DNA of 64,000 nt from assembly GCA_958510825.1 (NCBI GenBank), contig OY294044.1, positions 85,172,895-85,236,894 on the forward strand. The letters are read 5' to 3'. A program made the translations under genes and the position numbers. Source of the stretch: Brachypterus glaber. Lineage: Eukaryota; Arthropoda; Insecta; Coleoptera; Kateretidae. This document shows, in pieces, positions 10,848 through 23,076 of the stretch (position 1 is the first letter of the stretch; each line of letters starts with the position of its first letter). A model generated the notes under the pieces. It had not been told where the DNA came from. It did not search any database and worked only from the letters and a program-made list of their open reading frames with translations.

Positions 10848-11173
10848 CACTTACACTACGGAAATTAATAAAAATAAAAAAACTACCATTTAAAAGTCTT
10901 CAAAATGCTCAAACATATAATATAATTATTCACAGATAAAGATATGAACATTTCAACCGCAAGTATTACCAGGAAAAACTAGTACGATAACAGAGACTAC
11001 AATTTCTGATGATAAAATTCCTTATAAAGTTACCAAATCGCACCACCTAGTGTGAAAAATTTGAACCCCCTAGAATAAAGAATGCGGTTAATGGCTGCCA
11101 ACGTAGTGTCACTACTTATTTGTATTGGAATCCTGTTCCCCCACTCCTCAAGTTCATTGGATATTCCTATGTA

Positions 11174-11341
11174 AAGTTTGACGCACGGATATGTGGCTAC
11201 GGAAAATATGTTTGGAATGTGTGTGCAAGTGAGAGGCCCGTTGTAAGCACGCACGCCTTATAACGCTCTTGACGGAAAGAAGAGAGCGCGAATGATTCCT
11301 CCCCCTTACGTCGGAGACTTTCTTTCATGCGGAGAACTATA
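11174..11341 (+). mobile_element. ~167-bp MITE, family copy A (AGTTTGACGCACGG...CATGCGGAGAAC)
   Basis: The same unit occurs at 36931-37096 (minus) and 44045-44197 (minus). Shared words are CACGGAT.TGTGGCTAC, TGTGTGCAAGT, CGTTGTA, 'CTTTCTTTCATGCGGAGAAC'. The ends read TATAGTT in both directions in copy B, with TA flanks, suggesting a TA-targeting (Tc1/mariner-like) MITE. It is GC-richer than its surroundings. Confidence 0.7.
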
Positions 11342-12485
11342 TTTTTGCCCGCTGAAACTGAATCTGAACTTAGTTTAGCCTCTACACGTATGGATTTTTC
11401 TCTTCAGCACAAGCACAATGTTACCAACGGGAAAAAGGTTACCAAAATTATTTTATTGTGTATTTCAACTAATAATAATAATTATAATAATAATCCTTCA
11501 GAGAAATTAATTCTATGGATACGTCAAATATACAATACACAAATATACAATAAACAATAATAAAAATCAATTTTAAACTGAACAAATAACTAAAATAGGC
11601 AATACAGATTAAAATTTTATTTTACCTTTATAGCCGGGATTCTAGAGAAAAACTCCTCCAATGAATATATTGGATTTCCTAGGAAGTATTTTTGAATACC
11701 GTGAGTTTAGATATTTCCCTTACGCTTGTGATTAGTAAGACATAAAGTATATGTTTTTTTATAATTTTCTAATATTTTCAATTGAAGCATTTAGAGTAAA
11801 AAGGAAAAAAAATGCGAAAAAAGTAATCAAAATTATTTTATTGTCTATTTCAACTTTAAATGATTAGTAATACATAAAAAATATGTTTTTGAATTTTTTA
11901 ATATTTTCCATTGAAAATTTTTTTAGTATTAATAAAAGATTAAAAAGTTAAAAAACTTCTTTTTTAATGGAATATTTATACAATTATAATATTAATCTAT
12001 TATTAAGGAAATTAGAGTATTGAGTATAGATAATATTGTTTTAGTAATTAGGCATAATAGTTTTCTGTTATTTTCATGATTATTAACACAATATGTTAAA
12101 CTAATCTTCATTTTTAACAAAACAAACAAAGATACCTTATGCTTAGCATACAACAATGAAAAAAAAATTTAATTAAATTTTACATTTGACGTTAGTTGAA
12201 AAAGCCACCTACGGTTTGTTAAAGAATTAAAACTAAAATCAAAACCATGACTTTGATCATATTTAAAAATTAAATTGGTCTTTTTTATTGTACCAATATT
12301 TTTTATAATGAAAGCCTTATTACAACAAAACGGTTAGTGATATGAAAAAAAAAATAAGATAAAAATTATAGAAAATTTAATAAGCTCTACTTTTAATAAT
12401 AACAATATTTTTGATTCGTTAAGCCGTTACTGAAATACAAGCCAATCGGGTCTATTTTTTTTTCTTGAAATTTAATAGATATTTT
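11342..12485. other. AT-rich stretch, little recognised
   Basis: 11343-11400 (CCCGCTGAAACTGAATCTGA... CCTCTACACGTA) is a relative of the arms of the foldback at 54198-55195. The rest, to 12485, shows no motif. Confidence 0.45.
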
Positions 12486-14050
12486 GTGCACGTGCACGTG
12501 ATGCAAAAAATTGCACATTTTTTTATTTTTTGGAATTTTTTGGGGGCCCAAAGCTCAAATTACTTTATTTGGTTTAGAAAGAAACTACGTAAAATTTTAT
12601 CCAAAAATATTAACATTTAGAGGTAGTTCAAAACGGTTAAAAGTGGGAGAATATGTTAAAAAATATATATTTCTTGCATAGGAAACCGAATAACTGCAAA
12701 AAAAATAAAACAATTTTAGTATATTAATGTTATTTATAAATATATGTCATATACATAAAATATTAACAATAATAATAATATAATATAATAATGCTTTCCC
12801 CGCACTATGACAGATAATTGCTAAGAGAGTCTTGGTTTATCAAAAAAATAATAGTTTTTTTCTGAATATTTTTTATTGGATTTTTTTATTGTGAAATTTA
12901 AATGCAAAAAAATAAATTTCTGCTTAAAAAATTATCTGTCGGTTTTTATACCTGACTTGTAAGATCAAATTACAAAAAAAATGTCTTTTTGGACAATATG
13001 TAATCAGATCGAACTACAAATTACCAAGGATTTTTTAGCCTTAAAGGTCGCGTAAAATGATTTCCCAAAAACCTAAATTTATCCAGAGATGACAAATATA
13101 ATTACCCTTACTTAACTTAATAAGGTTGATATTTGTCATTTTTAATGCCCTGTTTACTGTAATTGATATTGGAAGTAATTTCGAAAAATCCTATTTTAAG
13201 GCATAAATTTCAATAGTTGATTTTTTAAAAGGTCTTAAAAACGGTGTATGTTTTGCATTGGCCAAATTATGTTTTTTACTTTTAAAAAGCACACTTAGAA
13301 CTAATTTGTTATGGTATTTATTTCTCACACACCTAAGCTATTGGGGCAAAATTGAGTCTTAAGTATGCTATTTTTAGTAGTTTTTCGTTGTTTTTGAAGG
13401 ATTTCAGACTTTTATTTATAGGAAATATATATTATAATTAAATAATACCACTAATTTTTAAAATATAGATATGTGTTGTAACTAACTAAAAAAATAAAAA
13501 TCTTAAATTATTATTCCCTTCCAAAAAAAAAAAAATTAAAAATTTGTCGTTTGTTGCTATTTTAAATATTCATAAAAATAGGTCAAATAATAAGAATTTT
13601 AAAAAACTTTTAAATGCGCTAAAAAGAAATAATTTTATATTTTATAAAACTTTTTTAATCAATAAAATAGCTTAAAAAATAAGTAAATTACGACATGTTG
13701 AAAAATAAGCTCGCGGCGTGCAATTTGGTGCATTCTAGGGGCACTAATCATGAATCATGATCTCTACTAGAAACAGTTGAATTTTTTTTTAATTACAATA
13801 TTGTAATGTGGTACTATAGAGTAGTACTAAGTATGATATGAATTTGAAGCAGATCAGTTACAGGTTTATAGGTATAATGCACTAACTGTAAGGACGTGGA
13901 ACGTTCTAAACTTTGAGCTTTTTGAGCCACCTCTAAATTTTAAATTTTTTTAATAAAATTTTATCTAGTTTCTTTCTACACCAAATAGAATAATTTGAGC
14001 TTTGGGCCCCCCTAAAAATATCATTTTGAATTTTTTTGCATCACCCTAAC
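12486..14050. mobile_element. Long inverted-arm unit (arms ~150 bp, 1.25-kb interior)
   Basis: 12486-12650 and 13908-14050 are inverted copies sharing GGCCCAAAGCTCAAATTA, GAAAGAAACTA and AAAATTTTATNNAAAAATAT. The interior is AT-rich and shows no open frame of note. A short palindrome GTGCACGTGCAC sits at the left edge. Confidence 0.65.
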
Positions 14051-14699
14051 TTGCATGTTAGAATATTTAATTTTTGGTCTTAAATTTTTAGTTTTATCAT
14101 ATATAAATAAAATATGAAAAAAAAGTTAGCTTGTTTAAAGTCCAGGTTAAAGCTTCGAGCAGCACACCGTGAAACCCTTACTACCGGTTCAAATTTTCCT
14201 TAATGCTAGCAACTTGGTCGTAAGAAAACCTAATATTACTAAAAGTTAAATGTCGTATCTTAAAATTATCTCATCACATAGTCTAAACGTTAAGCGTACT
14301 TAATGGTAAATAATAAGTTTTACGAACCTGTTAAAATGTAGTTATATTGATGTAAATATTCCAGCAAATGAGAAAAGCTTGGTAAATTTAGCAAATAACA
14401 CAGTTAAAATACACAGTTAAAACTACGTATAAGGTGATCCAAACATCTTATACAAGCTATACAACTATATTCCCATATATAATTACACAAGAGGCTGAGA
14501 ATTATGAGGGAAAAATTCGCTGTTTTCATGAAAATTTGCCGTCTGGAAATAATTACGACCGGGGCATCGCCTGCAGGGCGATTTTTTGTGTTATAATGGT
14601 TTATAAAAACCTTATTTTTTGTGATTGGTCCTGTGCTATTTAAATTTTACTTCTAATTACCAACTTTTTGATGTTATTGATCCCCCATTCCTCCCATCG
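14051..14699. other. Unassigned stretch
   Basis: A small hairpin ATCGCC-TGCAG-GGCGAT lies at 14565-14582. The frame 14434-14643 has no family resemblance. Otherwise nothing is recognised. Confidence 0.4.
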
Positions 14700-16060
14700 C
14701 TATAGGTTTTTGGCGTTTTATTTTTTTTACAAACTAACATTTTTCTTTATGAATCGATTAGGCATACCCCAAGAAATATTTTGGGTGAAAATTAAAAAAA
14801 ATCTATCTTGAGCTTTATTTTTAATTGATTTTTTGTACGTTTTTAACATATAAATTCGGATTATCTGTGCTGGCGTTGTTAAGGATCCAAGAAAATAGGG
14901 CATGTTACATTAATTTTTAAGGTTTTTTTTTATGCATAATGATGATATGCAATCGAAAATCGGTTTACTGAGTCTCGAGATAATGGGCCACAAATAGTTG
15001 AATTATTTTAAAAATTTGTAATTTTGAAAAAATAGGAATTTAGAAAAAACCAATATAGCACATGTACTCATTTAAAAGCACGTTTTATTCTGATTATGTG
15101 GATGCTATTTTTTTAAATCGGTGCAGACGTTCTCAAAATAGTTGACTTTATAATTAATTGTAATTATTGTATTGTAATTGTAATTATGGTCATTTATTTA
15201 ACTTTTAACTTTTTGTTAAAAACAACTATTGGTATAAGCTGAGATACGTCTTGTGACAAATAATTTTAAAAGACATTTAATGACAAATAAAACAACTTTC
15301 TACTTTTTAAAATCGGTTCAGTATTTCAGAATATATTGAACCAAAAAAAAAAGCATGAATTTAAGTCTTTCGAAAATATTATACATGTAGTTATGTTATG
15401 TAATTCGGACCTTACATAAAAATATTTATATTTATTATATTTAGGTAATATGCATCCACGTAAGATTTTTGAAATAATAAATGTCAGGATTATTTTCTGG
15501 TCCAATATCTTACGAACTACTGAACCGATTCCAAAAAAAATAAAATTTGGTTTAATTGTAGTTTAAAATGTTATGTAACAACACCTATTTCAGATTATAC
15601 CAATAGTAGTTTTTATCAAAAAATTAAAGACATATACCATAATTACAATAATACAAAGTCAAATATTCGAGAACGTTTTCACCGATTTTTAAAAGTTTTA
15701 GATCTTTTTTATCAGTATAAAAAAAACTTTTTTCTAAATGCCTATTTTTTTTTTTCAAATTACAAGTTTAAAAATAATTCAACTATTTGTCTCTCATTAT
15801 CTCGATACATATTCAGTAGGCATAGAAAAAAACCTTTAAAATGACGTGTAACATAACCTATTTTCTTAGATCCTTAACAACGCCAGAATAGATAATCCCA
15901 GTTTATACGTTAAAAACGTACAAAAAATCAAACTAAAAAAAGGGACAGATAGATTTTTTTAATTTTCACCTAAAATGTTCCTAGGGGCATTCCTAATTGA
16001 TTCATAAAGAAAAATGTTGGTTTGTCGAAAAAAAAATTTAAAACGCTAAAAACCTATAGT
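14700..16060. mobile_element. 1.36-kb foldback element, arms ~0.6 kb
   Basis: The left half (14700-15350) is repeated inverted in the right half (15480-16060). Matching pairs include TATAGGTTTTTGGCGTTT, GATTTTTTGTACGTTTTTAA, GGCGTTGTTAAGGATC, 'CTCATTATCTCGA' and 'CCGATTTTAAAA..' blocks in mirrored order. The short centre (about 15350-15480) is AT-rich. No protein is encoded. The element is a near-continuous imperfect hairpin. Confidence 0.75.
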
Positions 16061-16218
16061 CCAAAGTCCAAACCTAAAAAGGATGATAGAATAACAGCGG
16101 ATAAAGTGCTACATTAAAAATAGCAATTTAAATTAAAACAATTAAGAAGTTAGTTAAGTACTATTACACAAATTAATATTAAAATGGCTTTTATATTTTG
16201 TTTGAAACACTAAGCGCA

Positions 16219-16282
16219 ACTAATATTACAAGCCTTGAAGATATATCATGCTCCTCATTCTATAGTATACTCCTCGCAGGTC
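16219..16282 (+). repeat. Short dispersed repeat (CAAGCC.TGAAGATAT...TATACTCYTC)
   Basis: Partners at 20248-20300, 43697-43760 and (minus) 8905-8965 share ACAAGCCGT(G/A)AAGATAT, 'CATGCTTCGCATT' and 'AGTATACTC'. Confidence 0.55.
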
Positions 16283-16502
16283 CAAGTAACTTTTTTCTGG
16301 TATAGTTTTAAGTTAAACTTGAGGTTAAACTTAAGTAAATTTCTAATTTTTATGTGGCATCCACTACAACTTTTGTTTTTAATGGATTTTTTCAAACTTG
16401 GCATGATTGACTTTTACTTGAGCTAATTTCTCCTCAAGAAAATAAGTTAATTGTAGATTTTCTTCCACTATTTTCTATTTTTACTTTCTCATAAAAGAAA
16501 GT

Positions 16503-17370
16503 AGGGGAGAGGGGGCGGATCTGGACAATTTTTTCAAAACGCATTTTTTTTCTATAAAAAAATAAGTGAGATAAATTTTATACGAAACAAAGGGTCAACA
16601 ATAATATATAATATTATTATATAATAAAAAACAGACCTAAAAAAATATTCCAAAATAACAAGTCCACAACTGCCCCAAGTGTGTGTGCATGTGGACACAA
16701 AGGGAATTGTTTATACAAATAATAGTCACAGTTGTAACGAACACAAAACGTTTATAAACTATTATCTGTATCTAAACTATACTTATAGAAATTTATTAAT
16801 GTATGTAAGTTGTTATAATATAACTTATATAAAGTTATAGTTATCATTCTTTAAGCAGATAGAAAATTTAATCATTGCAGAAGTTCTAGCTGTCCCTTTA
16901 ACGTCAATGGTTTGGATTACTTTAAAATTACATCTCTTCCTAATAATACTTTTGTCGCTTGTAGTGGTAAATAAAAATGTCCACAAAAAAGGATGCTTTC
17001 CACATTTGCCCCATGTTACAATTTTAGGTTAAGTGGCCCATTAAATTAAAAATATAAATTTTATAGCAAAATTAAGGATAACACATCACAACACGTTCGT
17101 GTACATTAAAATATATTATATAATTTGTTAAGATTTACATTCTACTTAATTGAATAATTCAAATGACAAAAATCCGAAAAATTTACTTTAGCACGTAGTA
17201 AACAACCAATAAGTCATTGACAAAACAAATTTCAACTAACAACACTGAATCAGGTATATACGCATTAAAAATTACATCTATGATATTTATTTAAAACGTA
17301 TAAACTTTGAAATAACCGCGGAAATTAAACTGTCCACATGCAGCCACTGTCCACATAAGCCCCTCCCTCC
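16503..17370. mobile_element. Element with degenerate ~26-bp GC-rich inverted ends
   Basis: The left GTAGGGGAGAGGGGGCGGAT..TGGACAAT mirrors the right end (minus strand: GGGAGGGAGGGGCTTATGTGGACAGT). The interior repeats the idea 'CCACA.(C/T)TGCCCCA' at about 16664-16690 and 17008-17025. It is AT-rich and non-coding. Confidence 0.5.
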
Positions 17371-17379
17371 CGGGAGGGA

Positions 17380-18130
17380 TCCCCAATTGTGATAGAAAAA
17401 GAAATCAAAAATGTTGCTTAAATCATCTTATTTTTTCCTAAAACTTCTAAAAAAATCAAAATAAGCAAAAGAAAGGTGTCTGTGGTTCTGTGGGTCTATC
17501 TGTCGGTATCCACGATAACTTAAGAACGCTTTGAGCTAGCGACTTAAAATTTGGTATGCAGATGTTTTTTATATTATTTTGGACAAGTTCGTATTTGAGC
17601 AAAATCGGTTGCGGGGAATGGGGTAAAAGTGTGGTTAAATGTTTGTTTTGGTAGTATTACTTTCCCCAAAAAGTCTTGCGTTAGTAAAAAAGTTTCGAAA
17701 AATTTTTATTACTTTTTTTACGTTTCTAGACGTTTTATATCCAAAAAATATGATTTCCGCCAAAGAAAAATTTCTATTGGTCGGTCTGTCGGTCTCTTTG
17801 TGTATCCGGCAAATTTGTGACCACAATAACTCAAGAACGCTTCGGGCTAAATACTTCAAATTTGGACCATAAGTTAATTATCCAAAGTTCTAGGCTGTGA
17901 TTGTTTTTGGTAAAAATGGGATTGGGGTAAGGGGGTAAAATGGGGTAAAAACAATTTTTTTTCAAAAATATTTTTTTATTTATATTTCGTTTTACGAAAA
18001 AACTTTTTTTGAAAAAAGAAAATTTTTTTAAACTTATTTTTTTTTAATTTTACTTTTCTCAAGGAAAGTCTTGCTTTAGTAAAAAAAATTCGAAAAACAA
18101 AAAGTATGATTTACGTCAAAAAAAAATTGT
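17380..18130 (+). repeat. Two successive copies of a dispersed repeat with CGGTCTGTCGG words
   Basis: 17456-17620 and 17740-17960 repeat the same order: a (G)GTCTGTCGGT run, 'CACGATAACTYAAGAACGCTT', 'GGGCTA..ACTTAAAATTTGG'. A matching inverted copy lies at 7580-7790 and a relative at 20880-20950. It is non-coding. Confidence 0.6.
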
Positions 18131-18569
18131 CTGTAGGTTTTTACATAAAATTTTACACAATATATAAAAATTTTTGAATAAGTAATAAACATACTGTAAA
18201 AATTAGAGTATACATTGGTGCATTTTTACTTGTGTATGGTTAGTTTGCCACTTTTTTTGACCACCTGCTGCGGAAATGATATCTACACTCTTGTGAGTGT
18301 AATAAATACGTAGTAGTTTGAGTGTAAAGCACGTTTAAAATTTTACACTTAATTTTTTAGTGTGCATAATATCGTACATTATCTATTATTTCCGGAAAAA
18401 TACGGGTTTAGGTTATTAACCCACACGGAAGTTGCGCCCTTTTGTCTATATTATTCGGTATTATCAATTTCGAAAATGAGCTAGTTACAGAATGAACATT
18501 CTATCAGTATTGCAAACTTTAATTAGGTTCATTGCTAATCCAAGTTAGGCCAGCTGGAATAACATGGTG

Positions 18570-18755
18570 GGGAAAATAGTATATTAAAGTAATAGTTTCA
18601 TAACAGTCGTTTTTAGGACACGGGTACTATTGCGCTAAAAACGTGTTATAAAACGAGTGCTTTCTACTACTTTTTTATATTTTGCCCGAAAATTAAATAA
18701 AAAAGTACGTTTAAATTGATGACTGATTTAGGGATTTTTGTTTTGGGTTGAACTT
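18570..18755 (-). repeat. Dispersed repeat, inverted partner of 60117-60335
   Basis: Shared blocks are AGTATATTAAAG, CTAAAAACGTGTTATAAAACG, 'CATCAATTTAAA' and 'CCTAAATCAGTCATC'. Another partial relative is at 49540-49620. The part CATAACACG..CGCTAAAAAC is self-complementary to its surroundings at 60220-60320. Confidence 0.6.
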
Positions 18756-19317
18756 ACAATTTTCGGCAAATTAAAAAACAAATGTTATTGTCAGCTCTTC
18801 TCTTTTTCACTGCAGGTAGCCAAGTCATAATTGTAATACGCAAAAATTAATCGAAAAACGAAATTCTTTACTTATACGGGTATACATATTCAGAATATAT
18901 TGATCCATGTAATTTACAACTTGTAAAACTATAGTGAATACCTGAATCAGTTATTATTATTTATAAAAATTAAAAAATTATTTGCAAAGAAAAGGAAACT
19001 CCAAACGATGCACACAGGTAAAAAATCCCAAAAAAAAAAAACGGAAAAAAATCATGAAGCGTGAAATTTGAATATTTATAAACCTTATAGTGTCCTCTAA
19101 ATAATTTGAATACATTTTTTTGAAAATATTAGCGACCTTGGGTAAAAAATTACATTTAAGTGGCACACTGCATACCGGGTGGGCCATTTAAACGGTTAGA
19201 AGTCGTTATCTCAGAAACCGTAACAGACAGGTTTTTGAAATTTGGTATCAATCTTCAATATCAAGATAAAATTAAATGAAATCAATTTTCTATTCATTGT
19301 ACACATTGATATTGGTA

Positions 19318-19445
19318 CACTGCACCTTCTGTCTACTAGCCCTCCGCAGTCTATCAATATCACTCTGTACGACAATTAGAAAATAGATTGATGGAATATT
19401 TTATTAATAATTTTATAATTTTGATTAAAATAAAAAAAATCTATC
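19318..19445 (+). repeat. Second copy of the 4731-4855 repeat
   Basis: It aligns with 4731-4855 through CAGTCTA, CACTCTGTACGA, ATTAGAAAATA and TTTTATAATTTTGATTAAAA. Confidence 0.6.
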
Positions 19446-19572
19446 TTTATAAATCTTTTTTCTACGATCTAATAGAAAAGTCAACATTTCTAAAAAAATA
19501 AAAAATAGTTTTCTGACCGAAAAATAAACTATTTCTCAGCATTTTACTTTTCTGCTCATTACCATGACAGCA

Positions 19573-19603
19573 AGCTCAAAATTGAATTTTGAGCTCTAGA
19601 GTA
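19573..19603. repeat. Perfect short palindrome GCTCAAAATT-G-AATTTTGAGC
   Basis: Ten-base arms around a single G. A cruciform is possible; function is unknown. Confidence 0.8.
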
Positions 19604-19713
19604 TAGGCAACCCGGCAATTCAATCATAAATCAGCTGTCAACTTAACAGTGTCAAGCATATGCTACGAGATGTTGTGTTCTGCCATTTTTTAATATAAAA
19701 TTATTATTTATCT

Positions 19714-19950
19714 TTGACCAAATCTCAATTTCTTGTACTAAATATTTATGTGTTAAATATTGATGAGGGTTTTTCTTATAAACCACCAGATTTGCAAAGC
19801 TTATTAGATCGCAGAAAAAATGTTGTTTGTATTACGAGCACAAAATCTGATTTCTGCTTTCGCGTGATTGCTGATCTCGGCTGGGGCGCCTCGATCAAAT
19901 TCCACGCTCAAGCAAAAATCAGTAATTTTGCGGTCTTAATACAAAAATAA
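19714..19950 (+). CDS. Open frame of unknown nature (possible gene relic)
   Basis: The frame is open for 78 codons from a TTG. It has a balanced residue composition (DEGFSYKPPDLQSLLDRR, then VCITSTKSD and WGASIKFH) unlike the Lys/Phe/Ile-rich junk frames nearby, and its last third is locally GC-richer. I recognise no domain. There is no ATG at the start and no clear splice sites. It may be a decayed coding piece or chance. Confidence 0.15.
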   Translation: MTKSQFLVLNIYVLNIDEGFSYKPPDLQSLLDRRKNVVCITSTKSDFCFRVIADLGWGASIKFHAQAKISNFAVLIQK

Positions 19951-20930
19951 CTATTGTTGCTTGGCCTAAGTTGTAATTATTGTCATTTAGTATATTTTAC
20001 TGCCGGTATGCCCATCATTTTCTAACCAAATTATAGTCTTGTATATTGTGATTCACTATTTATGGATTATCGTTAATGGAATTTCCAATGAAAAAACGTT
20101 TTTGGGCTTGCGGATTATAAAACGGCAATTTCGAGCTATTAGCGGTTAACTCATGACATCTACTACCATTTACGGTGCACGCTTTTCAGGAATTTCAGGC
20201 TTTTAAATCAGTTTTAAATTGCCTGCGATGAACAAAAATAAACAAGCCGTGAAGATATGTCATGATTCGCGTTCACAAAATATAATTGCTTTGATCTAGT
20301 GCGCGTACTTAGTTTTTTATACTGTATTAAGTAGTGGCACATTCTAAATTTTTTTTCAACATTGTTAATAAGGAAAATTATGTTTTCTGAGAGAGTTTGG
20401 ATTTTATCGGGTTTTTCCCTTATTTTTTATAATTTTTTGAAAAGTTGCGTCCGTAATAACTTTTATTTTTTTTTATTTTTTTATAAATAGGTACCTAGGT
20501 ATCTGGCAGAATTGATCTTTATTGTAGGCTGTGAAGGGTATAATAATAACAAAAGTTAAATAAATACACTGCCCAGTAAAAGAGCTTTCCCATTTTCACC
20601 TCCGAGCTTGGTATGGATTTTTTATTATGAGATTCACTTTTAGCAACCTTAAAAATATACCAATTTTCACGATAACTACCCCCACCCCTTAGGTGGTGGA
20701 GTTTATTTTATTCATATTCGTCGACCCCAAAAACCACATTATACAAATTTTGAAGAAAATATTGAAAATATTTAAATATATTTACCCCATCCACCCCCGG
20801 AGTTTAAAAAATGTATTTTCCCCCATTTGCCCCCCTTGCCCCACCCCAATGTTCACCAAAAACAATCCCGAGCATACCTGTATACCAAATTTCAAGTATC
20901 TAGTTTAAAGCCTTCTTAAGTTATCGTACC
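19951..20930. other. Unassigned, with C-rich patches
   Basis: 20760-20860 contains runs of CCCC (CCCCATCCACCCCC, TGCCCCCCTTGCCCCACCCC). No gene or element boundary is evident. 20880-20940 is a relative of the 17456 repeat family. Confidence 0.4.
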
Positions 20931-20939
20931 CACAAGATT

Positions 20940-21025
20940 TCCCGGACAGAACGATCGCCCGACCAACAGACCGACCGACCGACCGACCGACAGACCGACG
21001 GACCGACCGACCGACCGACCGAGCG
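20940..21025. repeat. (GACC)n microsatellite
   Basis: Imperfect GACC/GACA run ending in CCGAGCGAAAA. It lies at the end of a dispersed repeat ('CTTAAGTTATCGTACCCACAAG'), as the GGACAGAC run does at 105-125. Confidence 0.9.
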
Positions 21026-21172
21026 AAAATTTTTTTTTTGCTTGAAATTGAAAATAAGCAAACAAATGAAAATTTTTGCACGAATACAAGGCTTTCCTAA
21101 ATTTTGAAAATTTTCAAAATGGGAAAGCAAAAATAAAAAAAGTTAGTGGAACATGTGAATTCAACCCGGCAT

Positions 21173-21240
21173 ACAATGCATTGTATAAAATGCATTGTAT
21201 GAAATACATTGTATGAAATGCATTGTATGAAATGCATGCA
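21173..21240. repeat. ~16-17-bp tandem repeat (ATGCATTGTATGAAA), about 4 copies
   Basis: Four units, ending in ATGCATGCAAAGC. It lies 46 bp left of the LTR element. Confidence 0.8.
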
Positions 21241-21286
21241 AAGCATTATCCCACTAAGCTACGTAGCCATTGTTATTTAAGTATAT

Positions 21287-22764
21287 TGTACCGTAATTAA
21301 TACGTTCACTGCCAACGGCTAGTTTTGACAGCGGAGCAATGGGTATGGGCAAGAGAAAAATAGAAAGAATTGATTAATGTTGTTAGGGGCGCCAGTTACT
21401 TTAGCTTTTACTCCTTTAGGTAAGTAACAACCTAGTGTAAATACTTAAGCTTTTCAGTTTGAGAAAATATAACCCTTAAATAAAATAAGATAATTCATTT
21501 GAGAAATTTATTATAAATAAACTTAATGAAAGCACATCAAGTAATGTATTAATATATCTAAAAAAATATGTGTAATTATATTAAGATATAATTAAAGAAA
21601 TCTTAATAAAAATTACTAAATTCAGAAATCATTCGACTTAAATGTATAAAGAAAACATGAAGTTCAGCAAGCACCAAGAAATGTATGTAAACAGCAATCA
21701 TTTCTTGCAGTGTATAAAAGTCATGCTTAAATTAGAAATCATTTAATCAAAAGTATGATATTTAATAATTAATAAATGAGATTAAATGTTTAAAAAAAAT
21801 AAGTACCTAAAAATGAACAAAAGCCAGAAGGGCATATAGTATTAAACAATACTATATCAGATCTGATAAAGTTTACAGTTATAAGAATATTGAAATAAAA
21901 GAATTTTAAATATGAAATATTGCTTTCAAAAGTTTTCAGAATGAGTACTTAGCTGGTTTCTGCAAAATCCATGAGGTATGAATTCCATCGTCTCCATCTG
22001 TGCAAGTCTCCTCTATGCTGATGAATTCATTTCTCAAATGAAAGAAAAAAAATATAGGCTGTCCCATCTACTTTGGAAAAATCATCTTCCAGGATAAAAT
22101 GTATTATTGAAAATGTTGTCCGGGATAAAATATACTTTTGAAAATTATGTCCAATATAAAATTGTCTGCTAGACGGTCATATAGAATTTATCTATGCCGA
22201 AAATTACAGAACCATGTTCCAACAGAACATCACTCCATGCGGAGAACTTGTATATCAAATATACCAAAATAAACTTCAACTTAAATTAATGTAATTCCAT
22301 ATTAATGGTATAGAAATAGTAATTAATGGTGGTTAATGGTGCTTAATGGTGCTTAATGGTGCTTAATGGTGCTTAATGGTGCTAAAACAATAATTATATC
22401 TTAGAAATATTCTAAGAAACAGAAAAACTTAACTTACATGTCATACTAAGTCTTCGATGTCCATCGAAACGTTATAAATGCGTAATTGTAGACAAATGTA
22501 TTATAGAGAAATAAGTCATATGATTCTTTATTATTAAAAATCATATTCTGATTATGTTTTCTTTATGTTATTTTCAGGTAGAACTATGGAATAGAGACTT
22601 ATATGGTTAGAATTCAGTTCCTGCTACAAAATAGTCCCAGATACAAAATAGTTCTGTACGTACGTAACTATTTATATACAAAATAAACATAAATTATAAC
22701 GTAAGTAAACGAATAGTTTAATTAACCCTTGCTATATTACAAAGTGACGATTTATATCGTTACA
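21287..22764 (-). repeat. 3' LTR (left), 634 bp shorter than its partner
   Basis: It is co-linear with the right LTR except that the segment equivalent to about 25662-26295 is missing. The junction keeps a 3-base TAG present at both sides of the lost segment, the mark of a microhomology deletion. The ends do not fit GT-AG splicing in either direction. A TTAATGGTGC tandem run lies at 22320-22384. Confidence 0.93.
22320..22384. repeat. 10-bp tandem repeat (TTAATGGTGC) in the LTR
   Basis: Six near-identical units. The same array is at 25499-25557 in the right LTR, but the solo LTR at 41515-41610 has a scrambled, longer version, so the array is a hypervariable LTR segment. Confidence 0.85.
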
Positions 22765-22780
22765 CATGCCCCCTCCAAAA
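22765..22780 (-). promoter_or_regulatory. Polypurine tract of the gypsy element
   Basis: On the minus strand TTTTGGAGGGGGCATG abuts the 3' LTR start TGTAAC, the position where plus-strand DNA synthesis is primed. Confidence 0.8.
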
Positions 22781-23023
22781 ATAATAAAAATATTTAATAT
22801 ACAAAAAATATTTTTATACCAAACTCTATAACTATTTAACTTAAATAGCTAAAATATATACTATATTTTATTTAATAAATCAACAAAAAATACAATACTT
22901 TATGTAAATCATTTGAAATACTACTTGATAATTAACAATAGCTAAGCTTGATAACTACGTGTATCATTCGCCTACTCTTATGTAGAACATAATTTTGGGA
23001 CTTTATCGGTGTGTGTCATAAAC

Positions 23024-23076
23024 AGGTAATTGTCATAATCAGGTAATTGTCATAATCAGGTAATTGTCATAATTAA
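23024..23076. repeat. 17-bp tandem repeat (AGGTAATTGTCATAATC), three copies
   Basis: Three consecutive units inside the gypsy interior, downstream of the integrase stop. Confidence 0.85.

Larger units (their letters stand above)
9254..11166. mobile_element. Inverted-arm element enclosing a THAP-domain gene fragment
   Basis: Arms of about 150 bp at 9254-9408 and 11016-11166 are inverted copies. They share CAATGAACTTGAGGAGTGGG, ATTAACCGCATTCTTTATTC, GTTCAAATTTTTCACACTAG and GGTAACTTTATA. The 1.6-kb interior holds a minus-strand THAP-domain gene (10442-10793) plus two small nested palindromic elements (9717-9853, 10024-10168). THAP domains are the DNA-binding part of P-element-type transposases, so the layout suggests a decayed P-like element. 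I see no catalytic domain, and the arm ends do not look like classic P ends. Equally possible is a host THAP copy trapped between two inverted MITEs. Confidence 0.5.
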
